The notes under the pieces are model-generated. The model was not told the origin of the DNA and did not search any database. It saw nothing but the letters and a program-made list of their open reading frames with translations. Positions 26,063 through 39,418 of a stretch of DNA of 64,000 nt are shown here, piece by piece; the stretch's first letter is position 1, and each line of letters opens with the position of its first letter. The stretch is taken from contig NW_027475134.1 of the NCBI RefSeq assembly GCF_051020985.1, forward strand, positions 1,116,001 through 1,180,000. Direction: 5' to 3'. A program made the position numbers and the translations under genes. This stretch comes from Nomia melanderi. Lineage: Eukaryota > Arthropoda > Insecta > Hymenoptera > Halictidae.

Positions 26063-29000
26063 TAGCTCAATAAATCAAAGTGCATTGTCTGTAGGAGGCC
26101 CTGGCGCATGAATCTGTGCAGCGGGAACGACCTCGGACCACCAGGGGCCGAGAAAACGACCGTCTCATGGGGCCGGACGCTCAGGGTCAGTGAAAAATCC
26201 AATATATATCTGGTGATATCTCGGCTGCTATTACAGATAGCGCAATAAATCAAAGTGCATTGTCTGTAGGAGGCCCTGGCGCATGAATCTGTGCAGCGGG
26301 AACGACCTCGGAGCACCAGGGGCGAGACAACCACCTTCTCATGGGGCCGGACACTCAGGGTCAGGGAAAAATCTAATATATATCTGGTGATATCTCGGGT
26401 CCTATTATAGATAGCGCAATAAATCAAAGTGCATTACCTGTAGGAGGCCCTGGCGCATGAATCTGTGCAGCGGGAACGTCCTCGGACCTCCAGGGGCCGA
26501 GAAAACCACAGTCTCATGGGGCCGGACACTCAGGGTCAGGGGAAAATCCAATATAGATCTGGTAATATCTCGGGTGCTATTACAGATACCGCAATAAATC
26601 AAAGTGCATTGTCTGTAGGAGACCCTGGCGCATGAACCTGTGCAGCGGGAACGACCTCGGACCACCAGGGGCCGAGAAAACCACCGTCACATGGGGCAGG
26701 ACACTCAGGGTCAGTGAAAAATCCAATATATATATGGTGATATCTCGGGTGCTATTACAGATACCGCAATAAATCAAAGTGCATTGTCTGTAGGAGACCC
26801 TGGTGCATGATCCTGTGCAGCGGGAACGGCCTCGGACCACCAGGGGCCGAGAAAACGACCTTCTCATGGGGCCGGACACACAGGGTCAGGGAAAAATCCA
26901 ATATATATCTGGTGATATCTCGGGTGCTATTAGAGATAGCGCAATAAACCAAAGTGAATTATCTGCAGGAGGCCCTGGCGCATGAATCTGTGCAACGGGA
27001 ACGACCTCGGAGCACCAGGGGCCGAGAAAACCACCGTCTCATGGGGCAGGACACTCAGGGTCAGTGAAAAATCCAATATATATCTGGTGATATCTCGGGT
27101 GCTATTACAGATAGCGCAATAAATCAAAGTGCACTGTCTGTAGGAGGCCCTGGCGCATGAATCTGTGCAGCGGGAACGACCTCGGACCACCAGGGTCCGA
27201 GAAAACCACCGTCTCATGGGGCCGCACACTCAGGGTCAGAGAAAAATCCAATATATACCTGGTGATATCTCGGGTGCTATTAGAGATAGCGCAATAAACC
27301 AAAGTGAATTATCTGCAGGAGGCCCTCGCGCATGAATGTGTGCAACGGGAACGACCTCAGACCACCAAGGGCCGAGAAAACCACCGTCTCATGGGGCAGG
27401 ACACTCAGGGTCAGTTTAAAATCCAATATATATCTGGTGATATCTCGGGTGCTATTACAGATAGCGCAATAAATCAAAGTGCACTGTCCGTAGGAGACCC
27501 TGGCGCATGAACCTGTGCAGCGGGAACGACCTCGGACCACCAGGGGCCGGGAAACCGACCGTCTCATGGGGCCGGACACTCAGAGTCAGGGTAAAATCCA
27601 ATATATATCTGGTGATATATCGGGTGCTATTACAGATAGCGCAATAAATAAAAGTGCATTGTCTGTTGGAGGCCCTGGCGCATGAACCTGTGCAGCGGCA
27701 ACGACCTCGGACCACCAGGGGCCGAGAAAACCACAGTCTCATGGGACCGGACACTCAGGGTCAGGGGAAAATCCAATATATATCTGGAGATATCTCGGGT
27801 GCTATTAGAGATAGCGCAATAAACCAAAGTGAATTATCTGCATGAGGCCCTGGCGCATGAATCTGTGCAGCGCGAACGACCTCGGACCACCAGAGGCCGA
27901 GACAACCACCGTCTCATGGGGCCGGACACTCAGGGTCAGGGGAAAATCCAATATATATCTGGTGATATCTCGGGTGCTATTACAGATAGCGCAATAAATC
28001 AAAGTGCATTGTCTGTAGGAGGCCCTGGCGCATGAATCTGTGCAGCGGGAACGACCTCGGACCACCAGGGTCCGAGAAAACCACCGTCTCATGGGGCCGC
28101 ACACTCAGGGTCAGAGAAAAATCCAATATATACCTGGTGATATCTCGGGTGCTATTACAGATAGCGCAATAAATCAAAGTGCATTGTCTGTAGGAGGCCC
28201 TGGCGCATGAATCTGTACAGCGGGAACGATCTCGGACCACCAGGGGCCGAGAAAACCACAGTCTCATTGGGCCGGACACTCAGGGTCAGGGAAAATCCAA
28301 TATATATGTGGTGATATCTCGGGTGCTATTACAGATAGCGCAATAAATCAAAGTGCATTGTCTGTAGGAGACCCTGGCGCATGAACCTGTGCAGCGGGAA
28401 CGACCTCGGACCACCAGGGGCCGAGAAAACGACCGTCTCATGGGGCCGCACACTCAGGGTCAGGGGAAAATCCAATATAGATCTGGTGATATCTCGGGTG
28501 CTATTACAGATAGCGCAATAAATCAAAGTGCATTACCTGTAGGAGGCCCTGGCGCATGTATCTGTGCAGCGGGAACGACCTCGGACGACCAGGGGCCGAG
28601 AAAACCACAGTCTCATGGGGCCGGACACTCAGGGTCAGGGGAAAATCCAATATATATCTGGTGATATCTCGGGTGCTATTAGAGATAGTGCAATAAACCA
28701 AAGTGAATTATCTGCAGGAGGCACTGGTGCATGAATCTGTGCAACGGGAGCGACCTCGGACCACCAGGGGCCGAGAAAACCACAGTCTCATGGGGCCGGA
28801 CACTCAGGGTCAGAGGAAAATCCAATATATATCTGGTGATATCTCGGGTGCTATTAGAGATAGCGCAATAAATCAAAGTGCATTGTCTGTAGGAGGCCCT
28901 GGCGCATGAATCTGTGCAGCGGGAACGACCTCGGAACACCAGAGGCCGAGAAAACCACCGTCTCATGGGGCAGGACACTCAGGGTCAGTGAAAAATCCAA

Positions 29001-29400
29001 TATATATCTGGTGATATCTCGGGTGCTATTACAGATAGCGCAATAAATCAAAGTGCATTGTCTGTAGGAGGCCCTGGCGCATGTATCTGTGCAGCGGGAA
29101 CGACCTCGGACGACCAGGGGCTGAGAAAACCACAGTCTCATGGGGCCGGACGCTCAGGGTCAGTGAAAAATCCAATATATATCTGGTGATATCTCGGGTG
29201 CTATTAGAGATAGCGCAATAAACCAAAGTGAATTATCTGCAGGAGGCCCTGGCGCATGAATCTGTGCAACGGGAACGACCTCGGACCACCAGGGGCCGAG
29301 AAAACCACAGTCTCATGGGGCCGGATACTCAGGGTCAGGGGAAAATCCAATATAGATCTGGTGATATCTCGGGTGCTATTACAGATAGCGCAATAAATCA
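24328..29400 (+). repeat. 5073-bp tandem duplication, copy 1
   Basis: The unit is 29 monomers minus two bases. The join with copy 2 lies between 29357 and 29400: the left part still has the ggatactc and tatagatctgg variants of the 10975-type monomer, and the right part has aatcaaagtgcattacctg of the 24328-type. Copy 1 has lost one monomer relative to copy 2, with an in-register join at about 28292-28307 just after deletion tag b. Confidence 0.85.
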
Positions 29401-32400
29401 AAGTGCATTACCTGTAGGAGGCCCTGGCGCATGAATCTGTGCAACGGGAACGACCTCGGACCACCAGGGGCCGAGAAAACCACAGTCTCATGGGGCCGGA
29501 CACTCAGGGTCAGGGGAAAATCCAATATATATCTGGTGATATCTCGGGTGCTATTACAGATAGCGCAATAAATCAAAGTGCATTGTCTGTAGGAGGCCCT
29601 GGCGCATGAATCTGTGCAACGGGAACGACCTCGGACCACCAGGGGCCGACAAAAGCACAGTCTCATGGGGCCGGACACTCAGGGTCAGGGTAAAATCCAA
29701 TATATTTCTGGTGATATCTCGGGTGCTATTACAGATAGCGCAATAAACCAAAGTGAATTATCTGCAGGAGGCCCTGGCGCATGAATCTGTGCAGCGGGAA
29801 CGACCTCGGACCACCAGGGGCCGAGAAAACGACCGTCTCATGGGGCCGGACACTCAGGGTCAGTGAAAAATCCAATATATATCTGCTGATATCTCGGGTG
29901 CTATTACAGATAGCGCAATAAATCAAAGTGCATTGTCTGTAGGAGGCCCTGGCGCATGAATCTGTGCAGCGGGAACCACCTCGGACCACCAAGGGCCGAG
30001 AAAACCACAGTCTCATGGGGCCGGACACTCAGGGTCAGGGGAAAATCCAATATATATCTGGTGATATCTCGGGTGCTATAAGAGATAGCGCAATAAACCA
30101 AAGTGAATTATCTGCAGGAGGCCCTGGCGTATGAATCCGTGCAGCGGGAACGACCTCGGACCACCAGGGGCCGAGAAAACCACAGTCTCATGGGGCCGGA
30201 CACTCAGGGTCAGGGGAAAATCCAATATATATCTGGTGATATCTCGGGTGCTATTAGAGATAGCGCAATAAATCAATGTGCATTGTCTGTAGGAGGCCCT
30301 GGCGCATGAATCTGTGCAGCGGGAACGACCTCGGAACACCAGGGACCGAGAAAACCGCCGTCTCATGGGGCCGGACTCTCAGGGTCAGGGGAAAATCCAA
30401 TATAGGTCTGGTGATTTCTCGGGTGCTATTACAGATAGCGCAATAAATCAAAGTGCATTGTCTGTAAGAGACCCTGGCGCATGAACCTGTGCAGCGGGAA
30501 CGTCCTCGGACCACCAGGGGCCGAGAAAACGACCGTCTCATGGGGCCGGACGCTCAGGGTCAGTGAAAAATCCAATATATATCTGGTGATATCTCGGGTG
30601 CTATTAGAGATAGCGCAATAAACCAAAGTGAATTATCTGCAGGGGGCCCTGGCGCATGAATCTGTGCAACGGGAACGACCTCGGACCACCAGGGGCCGAG
30701 AAAACCACAGTCTCATGGGGCCGGACACTCAGGGCCTGGGGAAAATCCAATATAGATCTGGTGATATCTCGGGTGCTATTACAGATAGCGCAATAAACCA
30801 AAGTGAATTATCTGCAGGAGGCCCTGGCGCATGAATCTGTGCAACGGGAACGACCTCGGACCACCAGGGGCCGAGAAAACCACAGTCTCATGGGGCCGGA
30901 CACTCAGGGTCAGGGGAAAATCCAATATAGGTCTGGTGATATCTCGGGTGCTATTACAGGTAGCGCAATAAATCAAAGTGCATTGTCTGTAGGAGGCCCT
31001 GGCGCATGAATCTGTGCAGCGGGAACGACCTCGGAACACCAGGGACCGAGAAAACCACCGTCTCATGGGGCCGGACACTCAGGGTCAGTGAAAAATCCAA
31101 TATATATGTGGTGATATCTCGGGTGCTATTACAGATAGCTCAATAAATCAAAGTGCATTGTCTGTAGGAGGCCCTGGCGCATGAATCTGTGCAGCGGGAA
31201 CGACCTCGGACCACCAGGGGCCGAGAAAACGACCGTCTCATGGGGCCGGACGCTCAGGGTCAGTGAAAAATCCAATATATATCTGGTGATATCTCGGCTG
31301 CTATTACAGATAGCGCAATAAATCAAAGTGCATTGTCTGTAGGAGGCCCTGGCGCATGAATCTGTGCAGCGGGAACGACCTCGGAGCACCAGGGGCGAGA
31401 CAACCACCTTCTCATGGGGCCGGACACTCAGGGTCAGGGAAAAATCTAATATATATCTGGTGATATCTCGGGTCCTATTATAGATAGCGCAATAAATCAA
31501 AGTGCATTACCTGTAGGAGGCCCTGGCGCATGAATCTGTGCAGCGGGAACGTCCTCGGACCTCCAGGGGCCGAGAAAACCACAGTCTCATGGGGCCGGAC
31601 ACTCAGGGTCAGGGGAAAATCCAATATAGATCTGGTAATATCTCGGGTGCTATTACAGATACCGCAATAAATCAAAGTGCATTGTCTGTAGGAGACCCTG
31701 GCGCATGAACCTGTGCAGCGGGAACGACCTCGGACCACCAGGGGCCGAGAAAACCACCGTCACATGGGGCAGGACACTCAGGGTCAGTGAAAAATCCAAT
31801 ATATATATGGTGATATCTCGGGTGCTATTACAGATACCGCAATAAATCAAAGTGCATTGTCTGTAGGAGACCCTGGTGCATGATCCTGTGCAGCGGGAAC
31901 GGCCTCGGACCACCAGGGGCCGAGAAAACGACCTTCTCATGGGGCCGGACACACAGGGTCAGGGAAAAATCCAATATATATCTGGTGATATCTCGGGTGC
32001 TATTAGAGATAGCGCAATAAACCAAAGTGAATTATCTGCAGGAGGCCCTGGCGCATGAATCTGTGCAACGGGAACGACCTCGGAGCACCAGGGGCCGAGA
32101 AAACCACCGTCTCATGGGGCAGGACACTCAGGGTCAGTGAAAAATCCAATATATATCTGGTGATATCTCGGGTGCTATTACAGATAGCGCAATAAATCAA
32201 AGTGCACTGTCTGTAGGAGGCCCTGGCGCATGAATCTGTGCAGCGGGAACGACCTCGGACCACCAGGGTCCGAGAAAACCACCGTCTCATGGGGCCGCAC
32301 ACTCAGGGTCAGAGAAAAATCCAATATATACCTGGTGATATCTCGGGTGCTATTAGAGATAGCGCAATAAACCAAAGTGAATTATCTGCAGGAGGCCCTC

Positions 32401-34190
32401 GCGCATGAATGTGTGCAACGGGAACGACCTCAGACCACCAAGGGCCGAGAAAACCACCGTCTCATGGGGCAGGACACTCAGGGTCAGTTTAAAATCCAAT
32501 ATATATCTGGTGATATCTCGGGTGCTATTACAGATAGCGCAATAAATCAAAGTGCACTGTCCGTAGGAGACCCTGGCGCATGAACCTGTGCAGCGGGAAC
32601 GACCTCGGACCACCAGGGGCCGGGAAACCGACCGTCTCATGGGGCCGGACACTCAGAGTCAGGGTAAAATCCAATATATATCTGGTGATATATCGGGTGC
32701 TATTACAGATAGCGCAATAAATAAAAGTGCATTGTCTGTTGGAGGCCCTGGCGCATGAACCTGTGCAGCGGCAACGACCTCGGACCACCAGGGGCCGAGA
32801 AAACCACAGTCTCATGGGACCGGACACTCAGGGTCAGGGGAAAATCCAATATATATCTGGAGATATCTCGGGTGCTATTAGAGATAGCGCAATAAACCAA
32901 AGTGAATTATCTGCATGAGGCCCTGGCGCATGAATCTGTGCAGCGCGAACGACCTCGGACCACCAGAGGCCGAGACAACCACCGTCTCATGGGGCCGGAC
33001 ACTCAGGGTCAGGGGAAAATCCAATATATATCTGGTGATATCTCGGGTGCTATTACAGATAGCGCAATAAATCAAAGTGCATTGTCTGTAGGAGGCCCTG
33101 GCGCATGAATCTGTGCAGCGGGAACGACCTCGGACCACCAGGGTCCGAGAAAACCACCGTCTCATGGGGCCGCACACTCAGGGTCAGAGAAAAATCCAAT
33201 ATATACCTGGTGATATCTCGGGTGCTATTACAGATAGCGCAATAAATCAAAGTGCATTGTCTGTAGGAGGCCCTGGCGCATGAATCTGTACAGCGGGAAC
33301 GATCTCGGACCACCAGGGGCCGAGAAAACCACAGTCTCATTGGGCCGGACACTCAGGGTCAGGGAAAATCCAATATATATCTGGTGATATCACGGGTGCT
33401 ATTAGAGATAGCGCAATAAATCAAAGTGCATTGTCTGTAGGAGGCCCTGGCGCATGAATCTGTGCAGCGGGAACGACCTCGGAACACCAGGGACCGAGAA
33501 AACCACCGTCTCATGGGGCCGGACACTCAGGGTCAGTGAAAAATCCAATATATATGTGGTGATATCTCGGGTGCTATTACAGATAGCGCAATAAATCAAA
33601 GTGCGTTGTCTGTAGGAGACCCTGGCGCATGAACCTGTGCAGCGGGAACGACCTCGGAACACCAGAGGCCGAGAAAACCACCGTCTCATGGGGCAGGACA
33701 CTCAGGGTCAGTGAAAAATCCAATATATATCTGGTGATATCTCGGGTGCTATTACAGATAGCGCAATAAATCAAAGTGCATTGTCTGTAGGAGGCCCTGG
33801 CGCATGTATCTGTGCAGCGGGAACGACCTCGGACGACCAGGGGCTGAGAAAACCACAGTCTCATGGGGCCGGACGCTCAGGGTCAGTGAAAAATCCAATA
33901 TATATCTGGTGATATCTCGGCTGCTATTACAGATAGCGCAATAAACCAAAGTGAATTATCTGCAGGAGGCCCTGGCGCATGAATCTGTGCAACGGGAACG
34001 ACCTCGGACCACCAGGGGCCGAGAAAACCACAGTCTCATGGGGCCGGATACTCAGGGTCAGGGGAAAATCCAATATAGATCTGGTGATATCTCGGGTGCT
34101 ATTACAGATAGCGCAATAAATCATAGTGCATTGTCTGTAGGAGGCCCTGGCGCATGAATCTGGCCAGCGGGAACGACCTCGGACCACCAG
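29401..34190 (+). repeat. 5073-bp tandem duplication, copy 2 (shortened)
   Basis: 29401-33363 matches 24328-28290 monomer by monomer. Farther on, copy 2 has lost three monomers (525 bp): at about 33635-33658 a monomer of the 10110 type is joined in register to one of the 10660 type (gaacaccagaggccg). It is then cut by the 2624-bp duplication. The one- and three-monomer losses in the two copies are separate events. Confidence 0.83.
31567..34190 (+). repeat. 2624-bp tandem duplication, copy 1
   Basis: The unit is 15 monomers minus the one base of tag b. It contains gatctggtaatatc, tatatatatgg, the gtttaaaatcc monomer, tag b and the 525-bp deletion join. The next copy follows directly. Copy 1 differs from copy 2 near 33920, where it has ctcggctgctattac against ctcgggtgctattag. 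Confidence 0.9.
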
Positions 34191-36814
34191 GGGCCGAGAA
34201 AACCACAGTCTCATGGGGCCGGACACTCAGGGTCAGGGGAAAATCCAATATAGATCTGGTAATATCTCGGGTGCTATTACAGATACCGCAATAAATCAAA
34301 GTGCATTGTCTGTAGGAGACCCTGGCGCATGAACCTGTGCAGCGGGAACGACCTCGGACCACCAGGGGCCGAGAAAACCACCGTCACATGGGGCAGGACA
34401 CTCAGGGTCAGTGAAAAATCCAATATATATATGGTGATATCTCGGGTGCTATTACAGATACCGCAATAAATCAAAGTGCATTGTCTGTAGGAGACCCTGG
34501 TGCATGATCCTGTGCAGCGGGAACGGCCTCGGACCACCAGGGGCCGAGAAAACGACCTTCTCATGGGGCCGGACACACAGGGTCAGGGAAAAATCCAATA
34601 TATATCTGGTGATATCTCGGGTGCTATTAGAGATAGCGCAATAAACCAAAGTGAATTATCTGCAGGAGGCCCTGGCGCATGAATCTGTGCAACGGGAACG
34701 ACCTCGGAGCACCAGGGGCCGAGAAAACCACCGTCTCATGGGGCAGGACACTCAGGGTCAGTGAAAAATCCAATATATATCTGGTGATATCTCGGGTGCT
34801 ATTACAGATAGCGCAATAAATCAAAGTGCACTGTCTGTAGGAGGCCCTGGCGCATGAATCTGTGCAGCGGGAACGACCTCGGACCACCAGGGTCCGAGAA
34901 AACCACCGTCTCATGGGGCCGCACACTCAGGGTCAGAGAAAAATCCAATATATACCTGGTGATATCTCGGGTGCTATTAGAGATAGCGCAATAAACCAAA
35001 GTGAATTATCTGCAGGAGGCCCTCGCGCATGAATGTGTGCAACGGGAACGACCTCAGACCACCAAGGGCCGAGAAAACCACCGTCTCATGGGGCAGGACA
35101 CTCAGGGTCAGTTTAAAATCCAATATATATCTGGTGATATCTCGGGTGCTATTACAGATAGCGCAATAAATCAAAGTGCACTGTCCGTAGGAGACCCTGG
35201 CGCATGAACCTGTGCAGCGGGAACGACCTCGGACCACCAGGGGCCGGGAAACCGACCGTCTCATGGGGCCGGACACTCAGAGTCAGGGTAAAATCCAATA
35301 TATATCTGGTGATATATCGGGTGCTATTACAGATAGCGCAATAAATAAAAGTGCATTGTCTGTTGGAGGCCCTGGCGCATGAACCTGTGCAGCGGCAACG
35401 ACCTCGGACCACCAGGGGCCGAGAAAACCACAGTCTCATGGGACCGGACACTCAGGGTCAGGGGAAAATCCAATATATATCTGGAGATATCTCGGGTGCT
35501 ATTAGAGATAGCGCAATAAACCAAAGTGAATTATCTGCATGAGGCCCTGGCGCATGAATCTGTGCAGCGCGAACGACCTCGGACCACCAGAGGCCGAGAC
35601 AACCACCGTCTCATGGGGCCGGACACTCAGGGTCAGGGGAAAATCCAATATATATCTGGTGATATCTCGGGTGCTATTACAGATAGCGCAATAAATCAAA
35701 GTGCATTGTCTGTAGGAGGCCCTGGCGCATGAATCTGTGCAGCGGGAACGACCTCGGACCACCAGGGTCCGAGAAAACCACCGTCTCATGGGGCCGCACA
35801 CTCAGGGTCAGAGAAAAATCCAATATATACCTGGTGATATCTCGGGTGCTATTACAGATAGCGCAATAAATCAAAGTGCATTGTCTGTAGGAGGCCCTGG
35901 CGCATGAATCTGTACAGCGGGAACGATCTCGGACCACCAGGGGCCGAGAAAACCACAGTCTCATTGGGCCGGACACTCAGGGTCAGGGAAAATCCAATAT
36001 ATATCTGGTGATATCACGGGTGCTATTAGAGATAGCGCAATAAATCAAAGTGCATTGTCTGTAGGAGGCCCTGGCGCATGAATCTGTGCAGCGGGAACGA
36101 CCTCGGAACACCAGGGACCGAGAAAACCACCGTCTCATGGGGCCGGACACTCAGGGTCAGTGAAAAATCCAATATATATGTGGTGATATCTCGGGTGCTA
36201 TTACAGATAGCGCAATAAATCAAAGTGCGTTGTCTGTAGGAGACCCTGGCGCATGAACCTGTGCAGCGGGAACGACCTCGGAACACCAGAGGCCGAGAAA
36301 ACCACCGTCTCATGGGGCAGGACACTCAGGGTCAGTGAAAAATCCAATATATATCTGGTGATATCTCGGGTGCTATTACAGATAGCGCAATAAATCAAAG
36401 TGCATTGTCTGTAGGAGGCCCTGGCGCATGTATCTGTGCAGCGGGAACGACCTCGGACGACCAGGGGCTGAGAAAACCACAGTCTCATGGGGCCGGACGC
36501 TCAGGGTCAGTGAAAAATCCAATATATATCTGGTGATATCTCGGGTGCTATTAGAGATAGCGCAATAAACCAAAGTGAATTATCTGCAGGAGGCCCTGGC
36601 GCATGAATCTGTGCAACGGGAACGACCTCGGACCACCAGGGGCCGAGAAAACCACAGTCTCATGGGGCCGGATACTCAGGGTCAGGGGAAAATCCAATAT
36701 AGATCTGGTGATATCTCGGGTGCTATTACAGATAGCGCAATAAATCATAGTGCATTGTCTGTAGGAGGCCCTGGCGCATGAATCTGGCCAGCGGGAACGA
36801 CCTCGGACCACCAG
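34191..36814 (+). repeat. 2624-bp tandem duplication, copy 2
   Basis: It begins inside a chimeric monomer. Up to 34190 the sequence is of the 36.8-kb type (tctggccagcgg then gaccaccag), and from 34191 it is of the 31.57-kb type (gggccgag ... gatctggtaatatc). Since the two parents differ at 34186 and at 34191, the exchange occurred within 34187-34190. Copy 2 carries both tag b and the 525-bp deletion join, so it arose after them. Confidence 0.9.
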
Positions 36815-39418
36815 CGGCCGAGAAAACCACCGTCTCATGGGGCCGGACACTCAGGGTCGGGGAAATATCCAATATATATCTGGTGATATCTCGGGTGCTA
36901 TTAGAGATAGGGCAATAAACCAAAGTGAATTGTCTGCAGGAGGCCCTGGCGCATGAATCTGTGCAGCGGGAACGATCTCGGACCATCAGGGGCCGAGACA
37001 TCCACCGTCTCACGGGGCCGGACACTCAGGGTCAGGGAAAAATCCAATATATATCTGGTGATATCTCGGGTGATATTACAGATAGCGCAATAAATCAAAG
37101 TGCATTGTCTGTAGGAGGCCCTGGCGCATGAATCTGTGCAGCGGGAACGACCTCGGACCACCAGGGGCCGAGAAAACCACAGTCTCATGGGGCCGGACAC
37201 TCAGGGTCAGGGGAAAATCCAATATATATCTGGTGATATCTCGTGTGCTATTACAGATAGAGCAATAAATCAAAGTGCATTGTCTGTAGGAGGCCCTGGA
37301 GCATGTATCTGTGCAGCGGGAACGACCTCGGACGACCAGGGGCTGAGAAAACCACAGTCTCATGGGGCCGGACACTCAGGGTCAGGGCAAAATCCAATAT
37401 ATATCTGGTGATATCTCGGGTGCTATTAGAGATAGCGCAATAAACCAAAGTGCATTATCTGCAGGAGGCCCTGGCGCATGAATCTGTGCAACGGGAGCGA
37501 CCTCGGACCACCAGGGGCCGAGAAAACCACAGTCTCATGGGGCCGGACACTCAGGGTCAGGGGAAAATCCAATATATATCTGGTGATATCTCGGGTGCTA
37601 TTAGAGATAGCGCAATAAATCAAAGTGCATTGTCTGCAGGAGGCCCTGGCGCATGAACCTGTGCAGCGGGAACGTTCTCGGACCACCAGGGGCCGAGAAA
37701 ACGACCGTCTCATGGGGCCGGACGCTCAGGGTCAGTGAAAAATCCAATATATATCTGGTGATATCTCGGGTGCTATTAGAGATAGCGCAATAAACCAAAG
37801 TGAATTATCTGCAGGAGGCCCTCTCGCATGAATCTGTGCAACGGGAACGACCTCGGACCACCAGGGGCCGAGAAAACCACAGTCTCATGGGGCCGGATAC
37901 TCAGGGTCAGGGGAAAATCCAATATAGATCTGGTGATATCTCGGGTGCTATTACAGATAGCGCAATAAATCATAGTGCATTGTCTGTAGGAGGCCCTGGC
38001 GCATGAATCTGGCCAGCGGGAACGACCTCGGACCACCAGCGGCCGAGAAAACCACCGTCTCATGGGGCCGGACACTCAGGGTCGGGGAAAAATCCAATAT
38101 ATATCTGGTGATATCTCGGGTGCTATTACAGATAGCGCAATAAATCATTGTGCATTGTCTGTAGGAGACGCTGGCGCATGAATCTGTGCAGCGGGAACAA
38201 CCTCGGACCACCAGGGGCCGAGAAAACCACAGTCTCATGGGGCCGGACACTCAGGGTCAGGGGAAAATCCAATATATATCTGGTGATATCTCGGGTGCTA
38301 TTAGAGATATCGCAATAAACCATGGTGAATTATCTGCAGGAGGCCCTGGCGCATGAATCTGTGCAACGAGAACGACCTCGGACCACCAGGGGCCGAGAAA
38401 ACGACAGTCTCAAGGGGCCGGACACTCAGGGTCAGGGGAAAATCCAATATATATCTGGTGATATCTCGGGTGCTATTACAGATACCGAAATAAATCAAAG
38501 TGCATTGTCTGTAGGAGACCCTGGCGCATGAATCTGTGCAGCGGGAACGACCTCGGACCACCAGGGTCCGAGAAAACCACCGTCTCATGGGGCCGCACAC
38601 TCAGGGTCAGAGAAAAATCCAATATATACCTGGTGATATCTCGGGTGCTATTACAGATAGCGCAATAAATCAAAGTGCATTGTCTGTAGGTGGCCCTGGC
38701 GCATGAATCTGTACAGCGGGAACGATCTCGGACCACCAGGGGCCGAGAAAACCACAGTCTCATTGGGCCGGACACTCAGGGTCAGGGAAAATCCAATATA
38801 TATCTGGTGATATCACGGGTGCTATTAGAGATAGCGCAATAAATCAAAGTGCATTGTCTGTAGGAGGCCCTGGCGCATGAATCTGTGCAACGGGAACGAC
38901 CTCGGAACACCAGGGACCGAGAAAACCACCGTCTCATGGGGCCGGACACTCAGGGTCAGTGAAAAATCCAATATATATGTGGTGATATCTCGGGTGCTAT
39001 TACAGATAGCGCAATAAATCAAAGTGCATTGTCTGTAGGAGACCCTGGCGCATGAACCTGTGCAGCGGGAACTACCTCGGACCACCAGGGGCCGAGAAAA
39101 CCACAGTCTCATGGGGCCGGACACTCAGGGTCAGGGGAAAATCCAATATATATCTGGTGATATCTCGGGTGCTATTAGAGATAGCGCAATAAACCAAAGT
39201 GAATTATCTGCAGGAGGCCCTGGCGCATGAATCTGTGCAACGGGAGCGACCTCGGACCACCAGGGGCCGAGAAAACCACAGTCTCATGGGGCCGGACACT
39301 CAGGGTCAGGGGAAAATCCAATATATATCTGGTGATATCTCGGGTGCTATTAGAGATAGCGCAATAAATCAAAGTGCATTGTCTGTAGGAGGCCCTGGCG
39401 CATGAATCTGTGCAGCGG

